Shown: in pieces, positions 55,354-63,050 of the stretch
Layout of the letters: each line of letters starts with the position of its first letter
Position numbering within the stretch: the stretch's first letter is position 1
Assembly (NCBI RefSeq): GCF_000284295.1
Contig: NC_017093.1
Location: 2,170,001-2,234,000, forward strand
From: Actinoplanes missouriensis 431
GTDB taxonomy: Bacteria; Actinomycetota; Actinomycetes; Mycobacteriales; Micromonosporaceae
DNA length: 64,000 nucleotides
Direction of reading: 5' to 3'
The notes under the pieces: model-generated
Database searches by the model: none
Told to the model about the DNA's origin: nothing
Seen by the model: the letters and a program-made list of their open reading frames with translations, nothing else
Program-made: the position numbers and the translations under genes

Positions 55354-55784
55354 CAGGCAGCCACCCCAACCAGAGCGGGCACCAGCACCAGATCACAGCC
55401 GACCGCAGCCGCCCAGTCCGCGAGCGCCCGCAGCCCCGGCTGATGCCGGCGCCGCTCCCACAGCGACAGCTGCGGCTGGGTGAACCCGGCCGCCTCAGCG
55501 ACCTCCGCCTGCGACAGCCTGCGGCGCTGCCGGACCGCCGTGAGCGCCCCCACCGGGTCCACATCCAGGATCGGCAGGCCGGAATGCGGGTGCACGGCCA
55601 CCACGCTGCGCAGCCCGCCCGCCCACCCCAACAGGCTGTCCATGCCCGGCGCGTACACCCCGGCCTCCCACTGGAGCAGCAGCTGGGTGCGCACACCGAT
55701 CCGGCCGGCCAGCACCCTGCGGTCGATACCGGCAGCCCGGCGCAGATCGGTCAGCTGCTCCGTGACCGGGTGGGCGTGACTCAC
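55353..55784 (-). CDS. Tandem XRE-type regulator, 143 aa
   Basis: I chose the GTG at 55784. Two helix-turn-helix regions are visible: residues 10-55 (LTDLRRAAGIDRRVLAGRIGVRTQLLLQWEAGVYAPG) and 80-125 (LTAVRQRRRLSQAEVAEAAGFTQPQLSLWERRRHQPG), each with the XRE W/E-[RN] pattern. Two XRE folds in one chain could bind a composite operator without dimerising. It is likely a phage regulator. Confidence 0.8.
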   Translation of the reverse strand: MSHAHPVTEQLTDLRRAAGIDRRVLAGRIGVRTQLLLQWEAGVYAPGMDSLLGWAGGLRSVVAVHPHSGLPILDVDPVGALTAVRQRRRLSQAEVAEAAGFTQPQLSLWERRRHQPGLRALADWAAAVGCDLVLVPALVGVAA

Positions 55785-56026
55785 CGATCCGTTCCGTCCA
55801 CCGGATCCAGCACGACCAAGGCGCGCGGCGTGTTCTCCGCCCGGCGAATCCAACCCATCTCGCTCAACCGGCCCACCTGGTACGAGACCGCCGACACCGA
55901 CAGGCCCGTCGCTTCGGAGATGTCACGGAACGTCGGCGAGAACCCGTTCGCCGTGGCGTACGAGCGGATCGCCTCGAGGACGCGGCGCTGTGTCTTGGTG
56001 AGCAGTGATGCGACGGCGGCGGTCAT
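55781..56026 (-). CDS. LexA DNA-binding domain protein lacking the protease part, 81 aa
   Basis: LTKTQRRVLEAIRSYATANGFSPTFRDISEATGLSVSAVSYQVGRLSEMGWIRR is a complete LexA N-terminal winged helix. No Ser/Lys protease domain follows; the protein ends after 81 aa. It could compete with host LexA at SOS operators or repress phage genes constitutively, insensitive to RecA. It is coupled to a 20-aa frame upstream that carries a GAGGAGG site. Confidence 0.8.
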   Translation of the reverse strand: MTAAVASLLTKTQRRVLEAIRSYATANGFSPTFRDISEATGLSVSAVSYQVGRLSEMGWIRRAENTPRALVVLDPVDGTDR

Positions 56027-56085
56027 GCCACCTCCTCAGAGTCAGGGTCGGAGACCAGATGCACGGCAGGGTCGGGGCTGGTCAT
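56023..56085 (-). CDS. 20-aa coupling frame
   Basis: Both its start and stop overlap neighbouring genes (ATGA). The GAGGAGG ribosome site of the LexA-like gene lies inside it. It probably exists to pass ribosomes on. Confidence 0.3.
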   Translation of the reverse strand: MTSPDPAVHLVSDPDSEEVA

Positions 56086-56633
56086 GCGACCCTCCGGTGG
56101 GTTGCGCGCCGAGCCCGAGCAGCCATGCGCGCTGGCATTTCACCGCGGGCCATTCGCTGAGCAGCCAAATAGTTGACGCCGAGTCCATTGCTCAGCCGCG
56201 AGATCGGAATCCGCCTGGCGCGGGCCGCCTGGAACACCGCGACCAGTTCCGCATCCGTCAAATCGACGCGGTCACCAGCAAGAACCCGCTCCACCACGAC
56301 CTCGTCCAGGTCGTCACCCGGAGCGACGGGCTCCATGCTGTCGACAACCACAGCCAGGATCTCCGCAGCGGTCGCCCCCGCAAGCCAGCTGCGGTGCCGC
56401 AGCCGCTTCAACGTGCTGACGTTCACCCTCGCCGCGGCCGCGATGTCGTCCAGCGTCATCCCAGCGGCCTGAAGGCGAGCGACGTGCTCGCGGACCAGTT
56501 GCGGGTCTGCCTTCGGTAGCCAGCTTCCGTCCGCGATAGCAGCCCGGCGCCGACGGTCGTAGACACGCCACACCTGCTGGCAGCCGGCGCATCCGGCAAC
56601 GCCAGGAGTTTCGTGTCGGGAACAGGCCGTCAT
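56082..56633 (-). CDS. Zinc-ribbon/HTH regulator, 183 aa, paralogue of 56630-57319
   Basis: The N-terminus (CSRHETPGVAGCAGCQQVWRVYDRRRRAAIADGSW) has the HxxxxxxCxxC pattern shared with its neighbour. An HTH (RLQAAGMTLDDIAAAARVNVSTLKRLRH) and a second helical repeat (RRIPISRLSNGLGVNYLAAQRM) follow. The proteins look like duplicated DNA-binding regulators common in actinophages. Function is not established. Confidence 0.65.
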   Translation of the reverse strand: MTACSRHETPGVAGCAGCQQVWRVYDRRRRAAIADGSWLPKADPQLVREHVARLQAAGMTLDDIAAAARVNVSTLKRLRHRSWLAGATAAEILAVVVDSMEPVAPGDDLDEVVVERVLAGDRVDLTDAELVAVFQAARARRIPISRLSNGLGVNYLAAQRMARGEMPARMAARARRATHRRVA

Positions 56634-57319
56634 GCCGCCGCCCCCGTAGCCCTGCGGAAGGCACTGAACCCCTTCGGCCGTGCCCGCGGGTCGTCAAGGT
56701 CGCCGTCGTCGTCCCAGCAGATCGGCGGGGCGTAGCCGAGCGTGCGCGCGTGCACTTGTGCTTTCTCTGACGGGCCGGGCCGGCACTCCAGCTCTCGGTA
56801 CAAGCGGCAGATGGCTTCGTGATGGCGGTAGGCAATGCGGTCTTGATACCGGTACCGCCACTTACACACCTGCTGCAGGTTCGTGTCTAGCCGGCCGGCG
56901 ACCGCCGCAGCACTCCACCCGATCGCCATCAACGCCTGCAGTCGCCGTGACACCCCCAGCGAACTGACACGCGTAGCTGCGGACGGCGCGGCGACAACAG
57001 CGAGTAAGGCGTGCGCGGTTGCCGCCTGAGCGGAAGCTTGCCGGCCACTGACAACCAGATCGACGGCATTGCGGCTGACGCGGGCGGCGCGGGCGATGTC
57101 TCGGCGGCTGAGCCCCGCGTCGAGCAGCGTCTGCAGGTGCCGCCGGATAGGTGTGGCGTCAACGATCCCTTGCCAGGTGCCGTAGGCGACCTGCCGAGTC
57201 CGGGCGCGCTTCTGGGTGGCCGCCACCTCCCGGCAGCCTTCGCAGCCCGCAACGTAGCGGGTGTGCCGGCGGCAGATCGTACGAAGCTTCACGGGCTTCG
57301 AGGCGAGAGTGCTGGTCAC
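56630..57319 (-). CDS. Zinc-ribbon/HTH regulator, 229 aa
   Basis: The N-terminus (CRRHTRYVAGCEGCREVAATQ) matches the neighbour. HTH segments (TLLDAGLSRRDIARAARVSRNAVDLVVSG; LQALMAIGWSAAAVAGRLDTNLQQVCKW) and a C-terminal domain (HEAICRLYRELECRPGPSEKAQVHARTLGYAPPICWDDDGDL) follow. The closing ICWDDDGDLDDP motif is frequent in actinophage and actinobacterial HTH proteins. Likely DNA-binding. Confidence 0.65.
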   Translation of the reverse strand: MTSTLASKPVKLRTICRRHTRYVAGCEGCREVAATQKRARTRQVAYGTWQGIVDATPIRRHLQTLLDAGLSRRDIARAARVSRNAVDLVVSGRQASAQAATAHALLAVVAAPSAATRVSSLGVSRRLQALMAIGWSAAAVAGRLDTNLQQVCKWRYRYQDRIAYRHHEAICRLYRELECRPGPSEKAQVHARTLGYAPPICWDDDGDLDDPRARPKGFSAFRRATGAAA

Positions 57320-57513
57320 GCGGCCACCTCCGTGCCGGTTCCACGCCGCCAGTAGTTAGGCGAGTCAGGGCACAGCTGGCAGCGCAGCAGGCTCCCCGGC
57401 TCCGGGCAAGGCCGGTCAGGAACACCAGCCGCACCCTTGCCCTCGCACTTACTCGGCACATCCGCCGGTGCCTCGGGAGCACGCACAGGGAGCGGGGTCA
57501 CGGTGGCGGTCAC
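57316..57513 (-). CDS. Small Cys-containing protein, 65 aa
   Basis: Cysteines in CEGKG, PCPEPG and CQLCPDSPNYW suggest one zinc site. Coupled upstream and downstream by GTGA. The role is unknown. Confidence 0.6.
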   Translation of the reverse strand: MTATVTPLPVRAPEAPADVPSKCEGKGAAGVPDRPCPEPGSLLRCQLCPDSPNYWRRGTGTEVAA

Positions 57514-57872
57514 GCTGCCGCTCCAACCTCGTCAAGGAGGAAAGGCTTCACGTCCTGCACCCGCGCCCGCGGCTTCTTCGGCCCGAGCAGCCGGGTGTAC
57601 TGGATGCCCTGCCCCCGCCCACCTTTTGCGGCGAGAACCGGAATGGCGCCGACCATCGCCGACACCTCGACGAGACGGTCCCATTCGGCCGGGCCGAGCG
57701 CCCCGGCGGTGGACTTGCATTGGATGAACAGCAACTGGCCGGGCTTGATGGCGATCAGGTCGACTTTGGCGTCGCCTTTCGACCCGGCGGCCCGGATGAC
57801 GATGTAGCCGTTGTCGGCGAGGTCGTCACGGCACGCCCACTCGAACCGGCGGCCAGCGGCGTAGTGGCTCAC
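57510..57872 (-). CDS. Hjc-like Holliday junction resolvase/restriction-fold nuclease, 120 aa
   Basis: The sequence GRRFEWACRDDLADNGYIVIRAAGSKGDAKVDLIAIKPGQLLFIQCKST has the Hjc layout (E early, then D in KVDLIAIK and K in QCKST). The usual Glu before the K motif is Gln here (FIQCKST). It is the likely resolvase of phage recombination; the Glu to Gln change could alter activity. Confidence 0.7.
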   Translation of the reverse strand: MSHYAAGRRFEWACRDDLADNGYIVIRAAGSKGDAKVDLIAIKPGQLLFIQCKSTAGALGPAEWDRLVEVSAMVGAIPVLAAKGGRGQGIQYTRLLGPKKPRARVQDVKPFLLDEVGAAA

Positions 57873-58027
57873 CGAGCACCGTCCCGCTCGTAGTCCGCGT
57901 CGTGGTCGCCGTACGCGTCCCGCAGGTCATCCGGGGTCGCCGCCGCAGGCAGGTCGAACGCGCCGTTCAGGAACGCCACCTCGGCTGCGGCATCCCGCTC
58001 GTCGAAGTCGGTGGTCAGATCGCTCAC
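57869..58027 (-). CDS. Small acidic protein, 52 aa
   Basis: I chose the GTG at 58027. The protein is acidic (TTDFDERDAAAEVAFLNGAFDL; DDLRDAYGDHDADYERDGAR), possibly mimicking DNA. It is coupled to both neighbours. The DNA-mimic idea is speculative. Confidence 0.5.
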   Translation of the reverse strand: MSDLTTDFDERDAAAEVAFLNGAFDLPAAATPDDLRDAYGDHDADYERDGAR

Positions 58028-58236
58028 GACTGCACCTCCGCCGAGAACTCCGAGGTCAGCTTCCACACGTGCCCGGACGCCTCGTTGATGCCGTCCGCGA
58101 TCAGGTGGGCACCGGCCAGCGCCGACTCCTCGTCCACGGCGGGGATCGTGAAGAGGAACATGCGCCGGGACTGCCCGGCTGCCATGACGAACGCGACCCG
58201 CCACTCGGCGAGAGCCACTGTCTGCAGGGTGCTCAC
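58024..58236 (-). CDS. Small early protein, 70 aa
   Basis: The GTG at 58236 starts an alpha-beta sequence (TVALAEWRVAFVMAAGQSRRMFLFTIPAVDEESALAGAHLIADGINEA). No family was recognised. Coupled at both ends. Confidence 0.6.
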   Translation of the reverse strand: MSTLQTVALAEWRVAFVMAAGQSRRMFLFTIPAVDEESALAGAHLIADGINEASGHVWKLTSEFSAEVQS

Positions 58237-58484
58237 GACGGCACAACCGTGGCGTCCCAGCCGATCGGCTGGCGCTGGGGCGGCAGGGCTTCGATCGCAC
58301 GGACCAGGTCACGGGCGGCCAGCGCCAGCTGCTCACCCGCGTACTCGGCCGCCGCGTCAGCGTGCCGTTCCTCGTCCCGGTAGTAGTGGCTTGCGGAGAT
58401 CGAGTCCAGGGCGGCGGACTCCACGCGTTGGCGGGCGCGTGATGCCGCCATCTCAAGGTCGAACAGGTCAGTGGTCGTGGTCAT
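58233..58484 (-). CDS. Small helical early protein, 83 aa
   Basis: I chose the ATG at 58484. The sequence is one extended helix (ASRARQRVESAALDSISASHYYRDEERHADAAAEYAGEQLALAARDLVRAIEAL). No family was recognised. Confidence 0.6.
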   Translation of the reverse strand: MTTTTDLFDLEMAASRARQRVESAALDSISASHYYRDEERHADAAAEYAGEQLALAARDLVRAIEALPPQRQPIGWDATVVPS

Positions 58485-58966
58485 CACGCCTCCTCGGCGG
58501 TGGTCTGGTTGGTGGGGGTCACGTCTCCGGCGTCGGTCAGCAGCGACCACACGCCGCGGTACAGCACCGGCACAGAGGTGGGGTCTTCGTGGCTGTGGAG
58601 CATCCAGCCGCGCCAGTACGCGGCAGCAGGCATCGCATGGAGCGCCCCCGAATGGCAGCCGCGGCAGGCGTGCAGCAGGTTTGACAGGACGTGATGCCGG
58701 GCGGCTGCCGCACCGTGCCGGCCACCCATGCCCGTCGTGATCCGGTGACTCGGGTCCACGGCCCGGCCATCGCAGCCCGGAGCCTGGATTTCGCACACGC
58801 CACAGGAACGCTGCTTGAGAGCGGCGCGCACCCGCGCCGGGACTCCCGGCGGCTGGCGCTTCGGCTTCGCCGTCTGCCGGGTGTGCTTCGGTGCCAGCGA
58901 CGAGGTGCGGGCCAGCGGAGTCCCTGACCGCAGGGGAGTGCGGCGGGCGATCGCGGTGCGCTTCAC
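58484..58966 (-). CDS. HNH-type endonuclease-like protein, 160 aa
   Basis: Cys pairs (CGVCEIQAPGC and CRGCH) flank PSHRITTGMGGRHG and SNLLHACRGCHSG, the spacing of a zinc-containing HNH fold. HNH proteins next to phage recombination genes may process DNA. Position between the resolvase and directionality factor fits. Confidence 0.75.
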   Translation of the reverse strand: MKRTAIARRTPLRSGTPLARTSSLAPKHTRQTAKPKRQPPGVPARVRAALKQRSCGVCEIQAPGCDGRAVDPSHRITTGMGGRHGAAAARHHVLSNLLHACRGCHSGALHAMPAAAYWRGWMLHSHEDPTSVPVLYRGVWSLLTDAGDVTPTNQTTAEEA

Positions 58967-59337
58967 GACACGCCCGCCAGCGAGAAGGCGCTCTGCACCG
59001 ATTTACCGAGAGCCATCACGATCATGGACTGGTCGCGGAGCGTCCGCAGGTAGTCCTCGGCGGCCTTCCGGTTCGCCTCCGCCAGATCAAACGTGCGCTC
59101 CAGGACGGCGGCCTGCTCAGCAACCCACGCATCCCGCTCCGCCGTCGTGTAGCCGCCGCGGGTCACCTTCGGGCAGTCGTCGGACAGCAGCGCCTTCCGC
59201 CGGGCCGACTCGAACGCGTGCTTGGCGTCCACCTCGGCATCGCGGGCCGCGCGAAGACTCGACTGGGCCAGCGTCAGATCGTTGACGAGCCTTCGCAGCT
59301 TCGCCTCGATCTGAGCAGGCGTCAGGTCGTCGCTCAT
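58963..59337 (-). CDS. Coiled-coil early protein, 124 aa
   Basis: Nearly the whole protein is helical (AKLRRLVNDLTLAQSSLRAARDAEVDAKHAFESARRKALLSDD; ERTFDLAEANRKAAEDYLRTL), suggesting a two-helix hairpin. Coupled to the RDF gene. The role is unknown. Confidence 0.65.
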   Translation of the reverse strand: MSDDLTPAQIEAKLRRLVNDLTLAQSSLRAARDAEVDAKHAFESARRKALLSDDCPKVTRGGYTTAERDAWVAEQAAVLERTFDLAEANRKAAEDYLRTLRDQSMIVMALGKSVQSAFSLAGVS

Positions 59338-60512
59338 GCGACCTCCCCAGCCTTGACCGCGTCAAGGAATCGGGTGAGCTCCAGCCCGTCGGCGACGGTA
59401 GACGGCTTGCCCAGGTGCGCGACGACATGCTGCTCAAGCTGCTCGGCGTTCCAGCCGTTCTCGCCGGCCACGCCCTGGATCTGCGCCCACACCTCGTCGG
59501 GGTCGGGGATCACCTCGGCGTCCACCACCTCGTCCACGGGCGGCTGCTCCGGTTCGGGCTGCGGTTTGGGCGGGGGAGTTGGCTCGGGTTTCGGCGCGAA
59601 CTCGGCGGCCTTCGCGTTCAGCGCGGCCTTCACCTCGTCGGTGAGCGCCTCGTCGTCCTTGGCGTCTTTCCACAGTGCCCGCACCTGCTCAACGTTCTTG
59701 GTGTCGTCGGCCATCGCGATGTACTCGTCCGCCGTGAACTTGCGTCGGGTCGACTCAACCTTGGCGGCTTCGATGGCGTGCCGCTGCGTCGCCGCCGCGC
59801 CGAGCGCTGCCCGCGCCGCCGCGCCGAGTTCACCGCCGAACGCCTGCGCCGGGGTCAGCCAGTCGAAGTGCAGCACCGGCACCATGAACACCTTCGACTC
59901 GACCTGCTCGCCGTCACCCTTCGACGGGTCGAAGTCCTTCTTCTCCCGCTTCTGAACCTCCAGCCGGGCCGGGATCGGCTGCGGCGCCGACTCGATCGAC
60001 GCGGCCAAGGTGGGCAGCTCTGCGGCGGCGTTCCAGCCGTGGCTCTCAAGCTTCCAGGTGCCGAGCGACGGGATATCGGCGAGCATCAGCGCCATCCGCG
60101 TCGTCGGCTTGCAGATGTCACGCGGGCCGAACGGACGGCCGGCGAGTTGCGCGGCGGCACAGTGGCACGGCTGCTGACGGATCTTCTCGACGTCGCCGTC
60201 ACACATGCGGTCCCGGAACCCGTTACCCCAGTGCTCCAGGTTCGGATCGATGCGCTGCGGCGGCACCAGCACCGGGATCTCCTTCGCCCCGGTGATGACC
60301 TCCCACTGCACGCCGGTCGGGGAGTCCCACTTCTTCACCTCGCCGCCGTACGCGGCAGCCACCGCGTCGATGAGCGGCTTCGACGGGGACGTGAACCGCA
60401 ACGTCTCCAGCTTGCTGGGGAACGGCTTGCCACTCTTCTTCGAGATGAGCTGCTGACCGAGCCGGATCACACCGACCTGGGTCAGACGGGCCTGAAGCTG
60501 CTTGATGGGCAT
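59334..60512 (-). CDS. phiC31 gp3-like recombination directionality factor, 392 aa
   Basis: I chose the ATG at 60512, with AGGAGACC upstream. Residues 1-210 match the gp3-like family: LQARLTQVGVIRLGQQ, PSKLETLRFTSPSKPLIDAVAAAYGGEV, WEVITGAKEIPVLVPPQ, CDGDVEKIRQQPC, CKPTTRMALMLADIPSLGTWKLESHGWNAA. The C-terminus is longer than in gp3 and includes a Pro/Glu-rich linker. Such proteins bind a large serine integrase and turn integration into excision. The integrase itself is not in this window. Confidence 0.78.
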   Translation of the reverse strand: MPIKQLQARLTQVGVIRLGQQLISKKSGKPFPSKLETLRFTSPSKPLIDAVAAAYGGEVKKWDSPTGVQWEVITGAKEIPVLVPPQRIDPNLEHWGNGFRDRMCDGDVEKIRQQPCHCAAAQLAGRPFGPRDICKPTTRMALMLADIPSLGTWKLESHGWNAAAELPTLAASIESAPQPIPARLEVQKREKKDFDPSKGDGEQVESKVFMVPVLHFDWLTPAQAFGGELGAAARAALGAAATQRHAIEAAKVESTRRKFTADEYIAMADDTKNVEQVRALWKDAKDDEALTDEVKAALNAKAAEFAPKPEPTPPPKPQPEPEQPPVDEVVDAEVIPDPDEVWAQIQGVAGENGWNAEQLEQHVVAHLGKPSTVADGLELTRFLDAVKAGEVA

Positions 60513-60523
60513 GGGTGGTCTCC

Positions 60524-61588
60524 TCACGCTGCCGGGGGAGTGGACTGGGCGGTGGCCTGCTCTTTCGCGGCCTTGCGGGCGCGGGCGGCCAGCGTCTCCG
60601 GGAGGACGAAGGTGTGGCTGGACACGGAGGCAGGGCCTTCTTCGGTCAGCCAGCGGTACAGGTTCAGGGCGGGCAGGAACCCGCGCTCGTACACGCCCTG
60701 GTCACACAGAACCGGGCGGAGCGCGTACCCGTCGGGACGAAGCTGGATGATGACGCCGCCGTCGACCGGGATCATCGGGGCTTCCTCATCCGAGTTCTTG
60801 ACCCGGATCGTCGGGAAGTGCCGGTACCCGGACAGCTGTAGCGCGTTCTCTGGGTAGAACTTCGGCTTGTCGTCCTCACGCGTCTTGTAGTCGTCGATCA
60901 GGTCGACGGTCAGCTTCCGTTTCGCCGCCTGCTTCCACGACACCGGCTCACCGCGTTTGGTGAGGATCCGCGACACCAGCTTCGCCGCCGCTTCGGTGCG
61001 TTCGGCGTGGTAGCGGGTGACGCCGTCGGTCTGCCCGGCCGCACCGATGTCCCGGTGGATGAGCAGTGCTTCGGCAAGGAGGACATCGTCGGGGGTGAGC
61101 CCGTAGTCCTCGGTGTATTCGACGAACGACTTCACGTACGGGGCGATGTCGGTGTCGTGGTCGCGGATGACGCCGTGGAACGACCACCACTCGGCGACGT
61201 CGTGGACTCGGGTGCCCTCATCGGCGCGTCGCGCGGATTCCCTTTCGTGCCGGTCGGCGAGCCACTTCTGTACGCACAGCCGGCACACCCGGCACGGGCA
61301 CTTCTCGCACGACTCGTTGCCGTCGTGGTGGCAGCGGGACCAGGTGTTGTCGCACAGCGGGCGCCGTGACGCGGACACCAGCATCGGCAGGTCCGCGAAT
61401 GCCTGCTCGGCGGTGAGGCCGGCGGCCCACGGGATCAGGCCGCGTTTCGCGATGGCGTTGAACGCGGTGGTGACGGACATGAGCCGCTGGCCGTCGATGA
61501 TGTACCAGCGGCCGTCGTCGGACTCCTCGACGGAGTGGAACGGCAGGTCCCGGCGGAAGATCTCGGCGGCAGCCTCACTGATCGGCAC
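60524..61588 (-). CDS. Cas4/RecB-family PD-(D/E)XK exonuclease-like protein, 354 aa
   Basis: The active-site pattern is visible: GTRVHDVAEWW, AGQTDGV, VDLIDDYKTRED (D...D-x-K), then NALQLSGY (the QxxxY motif). A Cys cluster (CHHDGNESCEKCPCRVCRLC) near residue 85-110 may bind Zn or an iron-sulfur cluster. Similar enzymes process DNA ends in phage recombination. The gene is next to the directionality factor. Confidence 0.78.
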   Translation of the reverse strand: MPISEAAAEIFRRDLPFHSVEESDDGRWYIIDGQRLMSVTTAFNAIAKRGLIPWAAGLTAEQAFADLPMLVSASRRPLCDNTWSRCHHDGNESCEKCPCRVCRLCVQKWLADRHERESARRADEGTRVHDVAEWWSFHGVIRDHDTDIAPYVKSFVEYTEDYGLTPDDVLLAEALLIHRDIGAAGQTDGVTRYHAERTEAAAKLVSRILTKRGEPVSWKQAAKRKLTVDLIDDYKTREDDKPKFYPENALQLSGYRHFPTIRVKNSDEEAPMIPVDGGVIIQLRPDGYALRPVLCDQGVYERGFLPALNLYRWLTEEGPASVSSHTFVLPETLAARARKAAKEQATAQSTPPAA

Positions 61589-61850
61589 GGCTCGCCTCCC
61601 GCAGCTCGCGGGCGAACCTCACCATTGCGTCGTGGTCGGCGGTGTCTCCGCAGTAGTCGGAACGCTTGCCGAGCTGTTTGCTGAAGTCGGCCATCACCGC
61701 GCGGAGCCGTTCGATCTCCTGGACGAGTTCGAGCATCACGGGCCGGTAGTCGCGTTCCGTGCAGACACAGGCGCTCGGTACGCCGAGGTCGCAGGAGCAG
61801 CACACCGTCAGGAACTCGGCGCTGATCGCGTTCAGGTCGAGGCTCACCAC
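61575..61850 (-). CDS. Small Cys-rich protein, 91 aa
   Basis: Cysteines (CCSCDLGVPSACVC) are near the N-terminus and a coiled helix (VMLELVQEIERLRAVMADFSKQLGKR) follows. Overlaps the exonuclease by 14 nt. Function unknown. Confidence 0.55.
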   Translation of the reverse strand: MVSLDLNAISAEFLTVCCSCDLGVPSACVCTERDYRPVMLELVQEIERLRAVMADFSKQLGKRSDYCGDTADHDAMVRFARELREASRADQ

Positions 61851-62155
61851 GAACCGCCCTCCTTGCCGTCGACCGGCTGGAACAGCTCCCGGAACTGGGC
61901 GTCCGGGTAGGTGCGGAAGTCGCCGGCGGGGGTCCGGTAGATCCAGTCACCCCAGCTGGCCTTGTTCCGGCCGGTCGGCTCGAACACCGTCAGACCGGTG
62001 ATCGGCATCGGCTCGCCGTCAGCGGGCGCGGGGCTGAAGAACGGCTTCGAGTCCGCCCACTCGAACACGACGGGCCAGTTGTCCTCAGTGAGCCGGACTG
62101 CGGGGACGGTGAGGAAGCCGCGCTTGAACAGCTGGATGTGCTCGTTGATGGTCAT
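61844..62155 (-). CDS. Early phage protein, 103 aa
   Basis: A small domain (HIQLFKRGFLTVPAVRLTEDNWPVVFEWADSKPFF; GDWIYRTPAGDFRTYPDAQFRELFQP) of mixed alpha-beta type. It overlaps neighbours on both sides. No family was recognised. Confidence 0.6.
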   Translation of the reverse strand: MTINEHIQLFKRGFLTVPAVRLTEDNWPVVFEWADSKPFFSPAPADGEPMPITGLTVFEPTGRNKASWGDWIYRTPAGDFRTYPDAQFRELFQPVDGKEGGSW

Positions 62156-62889
62156 GCGGCTTCACCGCCCCGGCGCGCGTCCTGAGCAGCCGAGAACCGC
62201 TCCAGGTCGCACAGGTCGCAGCCGGCGGTCACACCGGGCTGGGCACCACATTCCAGGCAGCGCCCGGACTCGGCCCGCGCCACCTGCTCGGCGACCTGCT
62301 CATCCGTCAACCGTTTGATGATCAGACGGTGCTGGTGGTACACCTGCCAGCCGAACTCGGTCAGCTTCATCGACCGGCTGTAGCCGTGATCGGCCGTCTC
62401 GACGAACTCGACGATGCCTTTCGCTTCGAGCGCGTTCACGGTCTGCCTGTGCGCGGCATCGCCGTGGAAATGGGCGGTCGACACCGAGCCGTAGCCGCCC
62501 GACAGCACATACCGTTCGATCTCCTCGGCCTGCGCTTCCGACAGGCGGACGCCCTTCGGCGTGACCGGCTTCGCGGCCGGGACCGGGGCGGCGGCAGCCT
62601 CGAACCGGCTCCAATCGGCGGCGGCCCGCGCCTCGTAGGTGGCCCGCAGCCCCGACTTGACGAGGCGGCCGGCCTCAGCGGCGAACGTCTCAGGCCAGTC
62701 CTTCACCCGGTCGGTGCGGGCCTTGTGCGTGGGCACGTATGCGAAGTTGCCGCCGCCCGTTGACTGGCATTCGTGGCCGGGCCGGGTCTGGCACTTCGGG
62801 CACGTCACGGCGAGCGGGGCACGCAGGACGTCGATCAGGTCGACGGTGTTTGCGGTGGTCAGGGTGGCCTGAATGGTGCTGGAAGTCAT
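62152..62889 (-). CDS. Zinc-finger/winged-helix protein at the operon start, 245 aa
   Basis: An N-terminal zinc motif (CPKCQTRPGHECQSTGGGNFAYVPTHKAR, a C-C-C-H finger), a central winged helix (QAEEIERYVLSGGYGSVSTAHFHGDAAHRQTVNALEAKGIVEF) and a C-terminal Cys cluster (CLECGAQPGVTAGCDLC) are visible. The ATG follows GAAGGAG. It is the first gene after the second operator and may be an early activator. Confidence 0.7.
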   Translation of the reverse strand: MTSSTIQATLTTANTVDLIDVLRAPLAVTCPKCQTRPGHECQSTGGGNFAYVPTHKARTDRVKDWPETFAAEAGRLVKSGLRATYEARAAADWSRFEAAAAPVPAAKPVTPKGVRLSEAQAEEIERYVLSGGYGSVSTAHFHGDAAHRQTVNALEAKGIVEFVETADHGYSRSMKLTEFGWQVYHQHRLIIKRLTDEQVAEQVARAESGRCLECGAQPGVTAGCDLCDLERFSAAQDARRGGEAA

Positions 62890-62945
62890 GCAGAAACTCC
62901 TTCAACGGCGAGAGCCGGAAGCTTGCACCAAGTGTACCTCAGTTC

Positions 62946-62960
62946 GTGATGTAGCATCAC
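62946..62960. promoter_or_regulatory. Operator dyad GTGATG-TAG-CATCAC
   Basis: A perfect 6-3-6 inverted repeat lies between divergent genes, 56 bp before the leftward gene at 62889 and 90 bp before the rightward regulator ATG at 63051. TTGACT at 62981-62976 (minus strand) is a possible -35 for the leftward promoter. The regulator at 63051 is the obvious candidate ligand. Confidence 0.55.
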
Positions 62961-63050
62961 GCTATGAGTTCACGTAGTCAAGTCGCGCCCCAAAAGAGAT
63001 GTGTGGTCACGAACGCCAGCCGTGATCCAGGACATGCGACAATCCGGCCT

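Noticed and set aside
54942..56519. Long rightward open frame of 525 codons
   Set aside because: Antisense to several coupled HTH genes, low-complexity Arg/Pro/Ala composition, no ribosome site.
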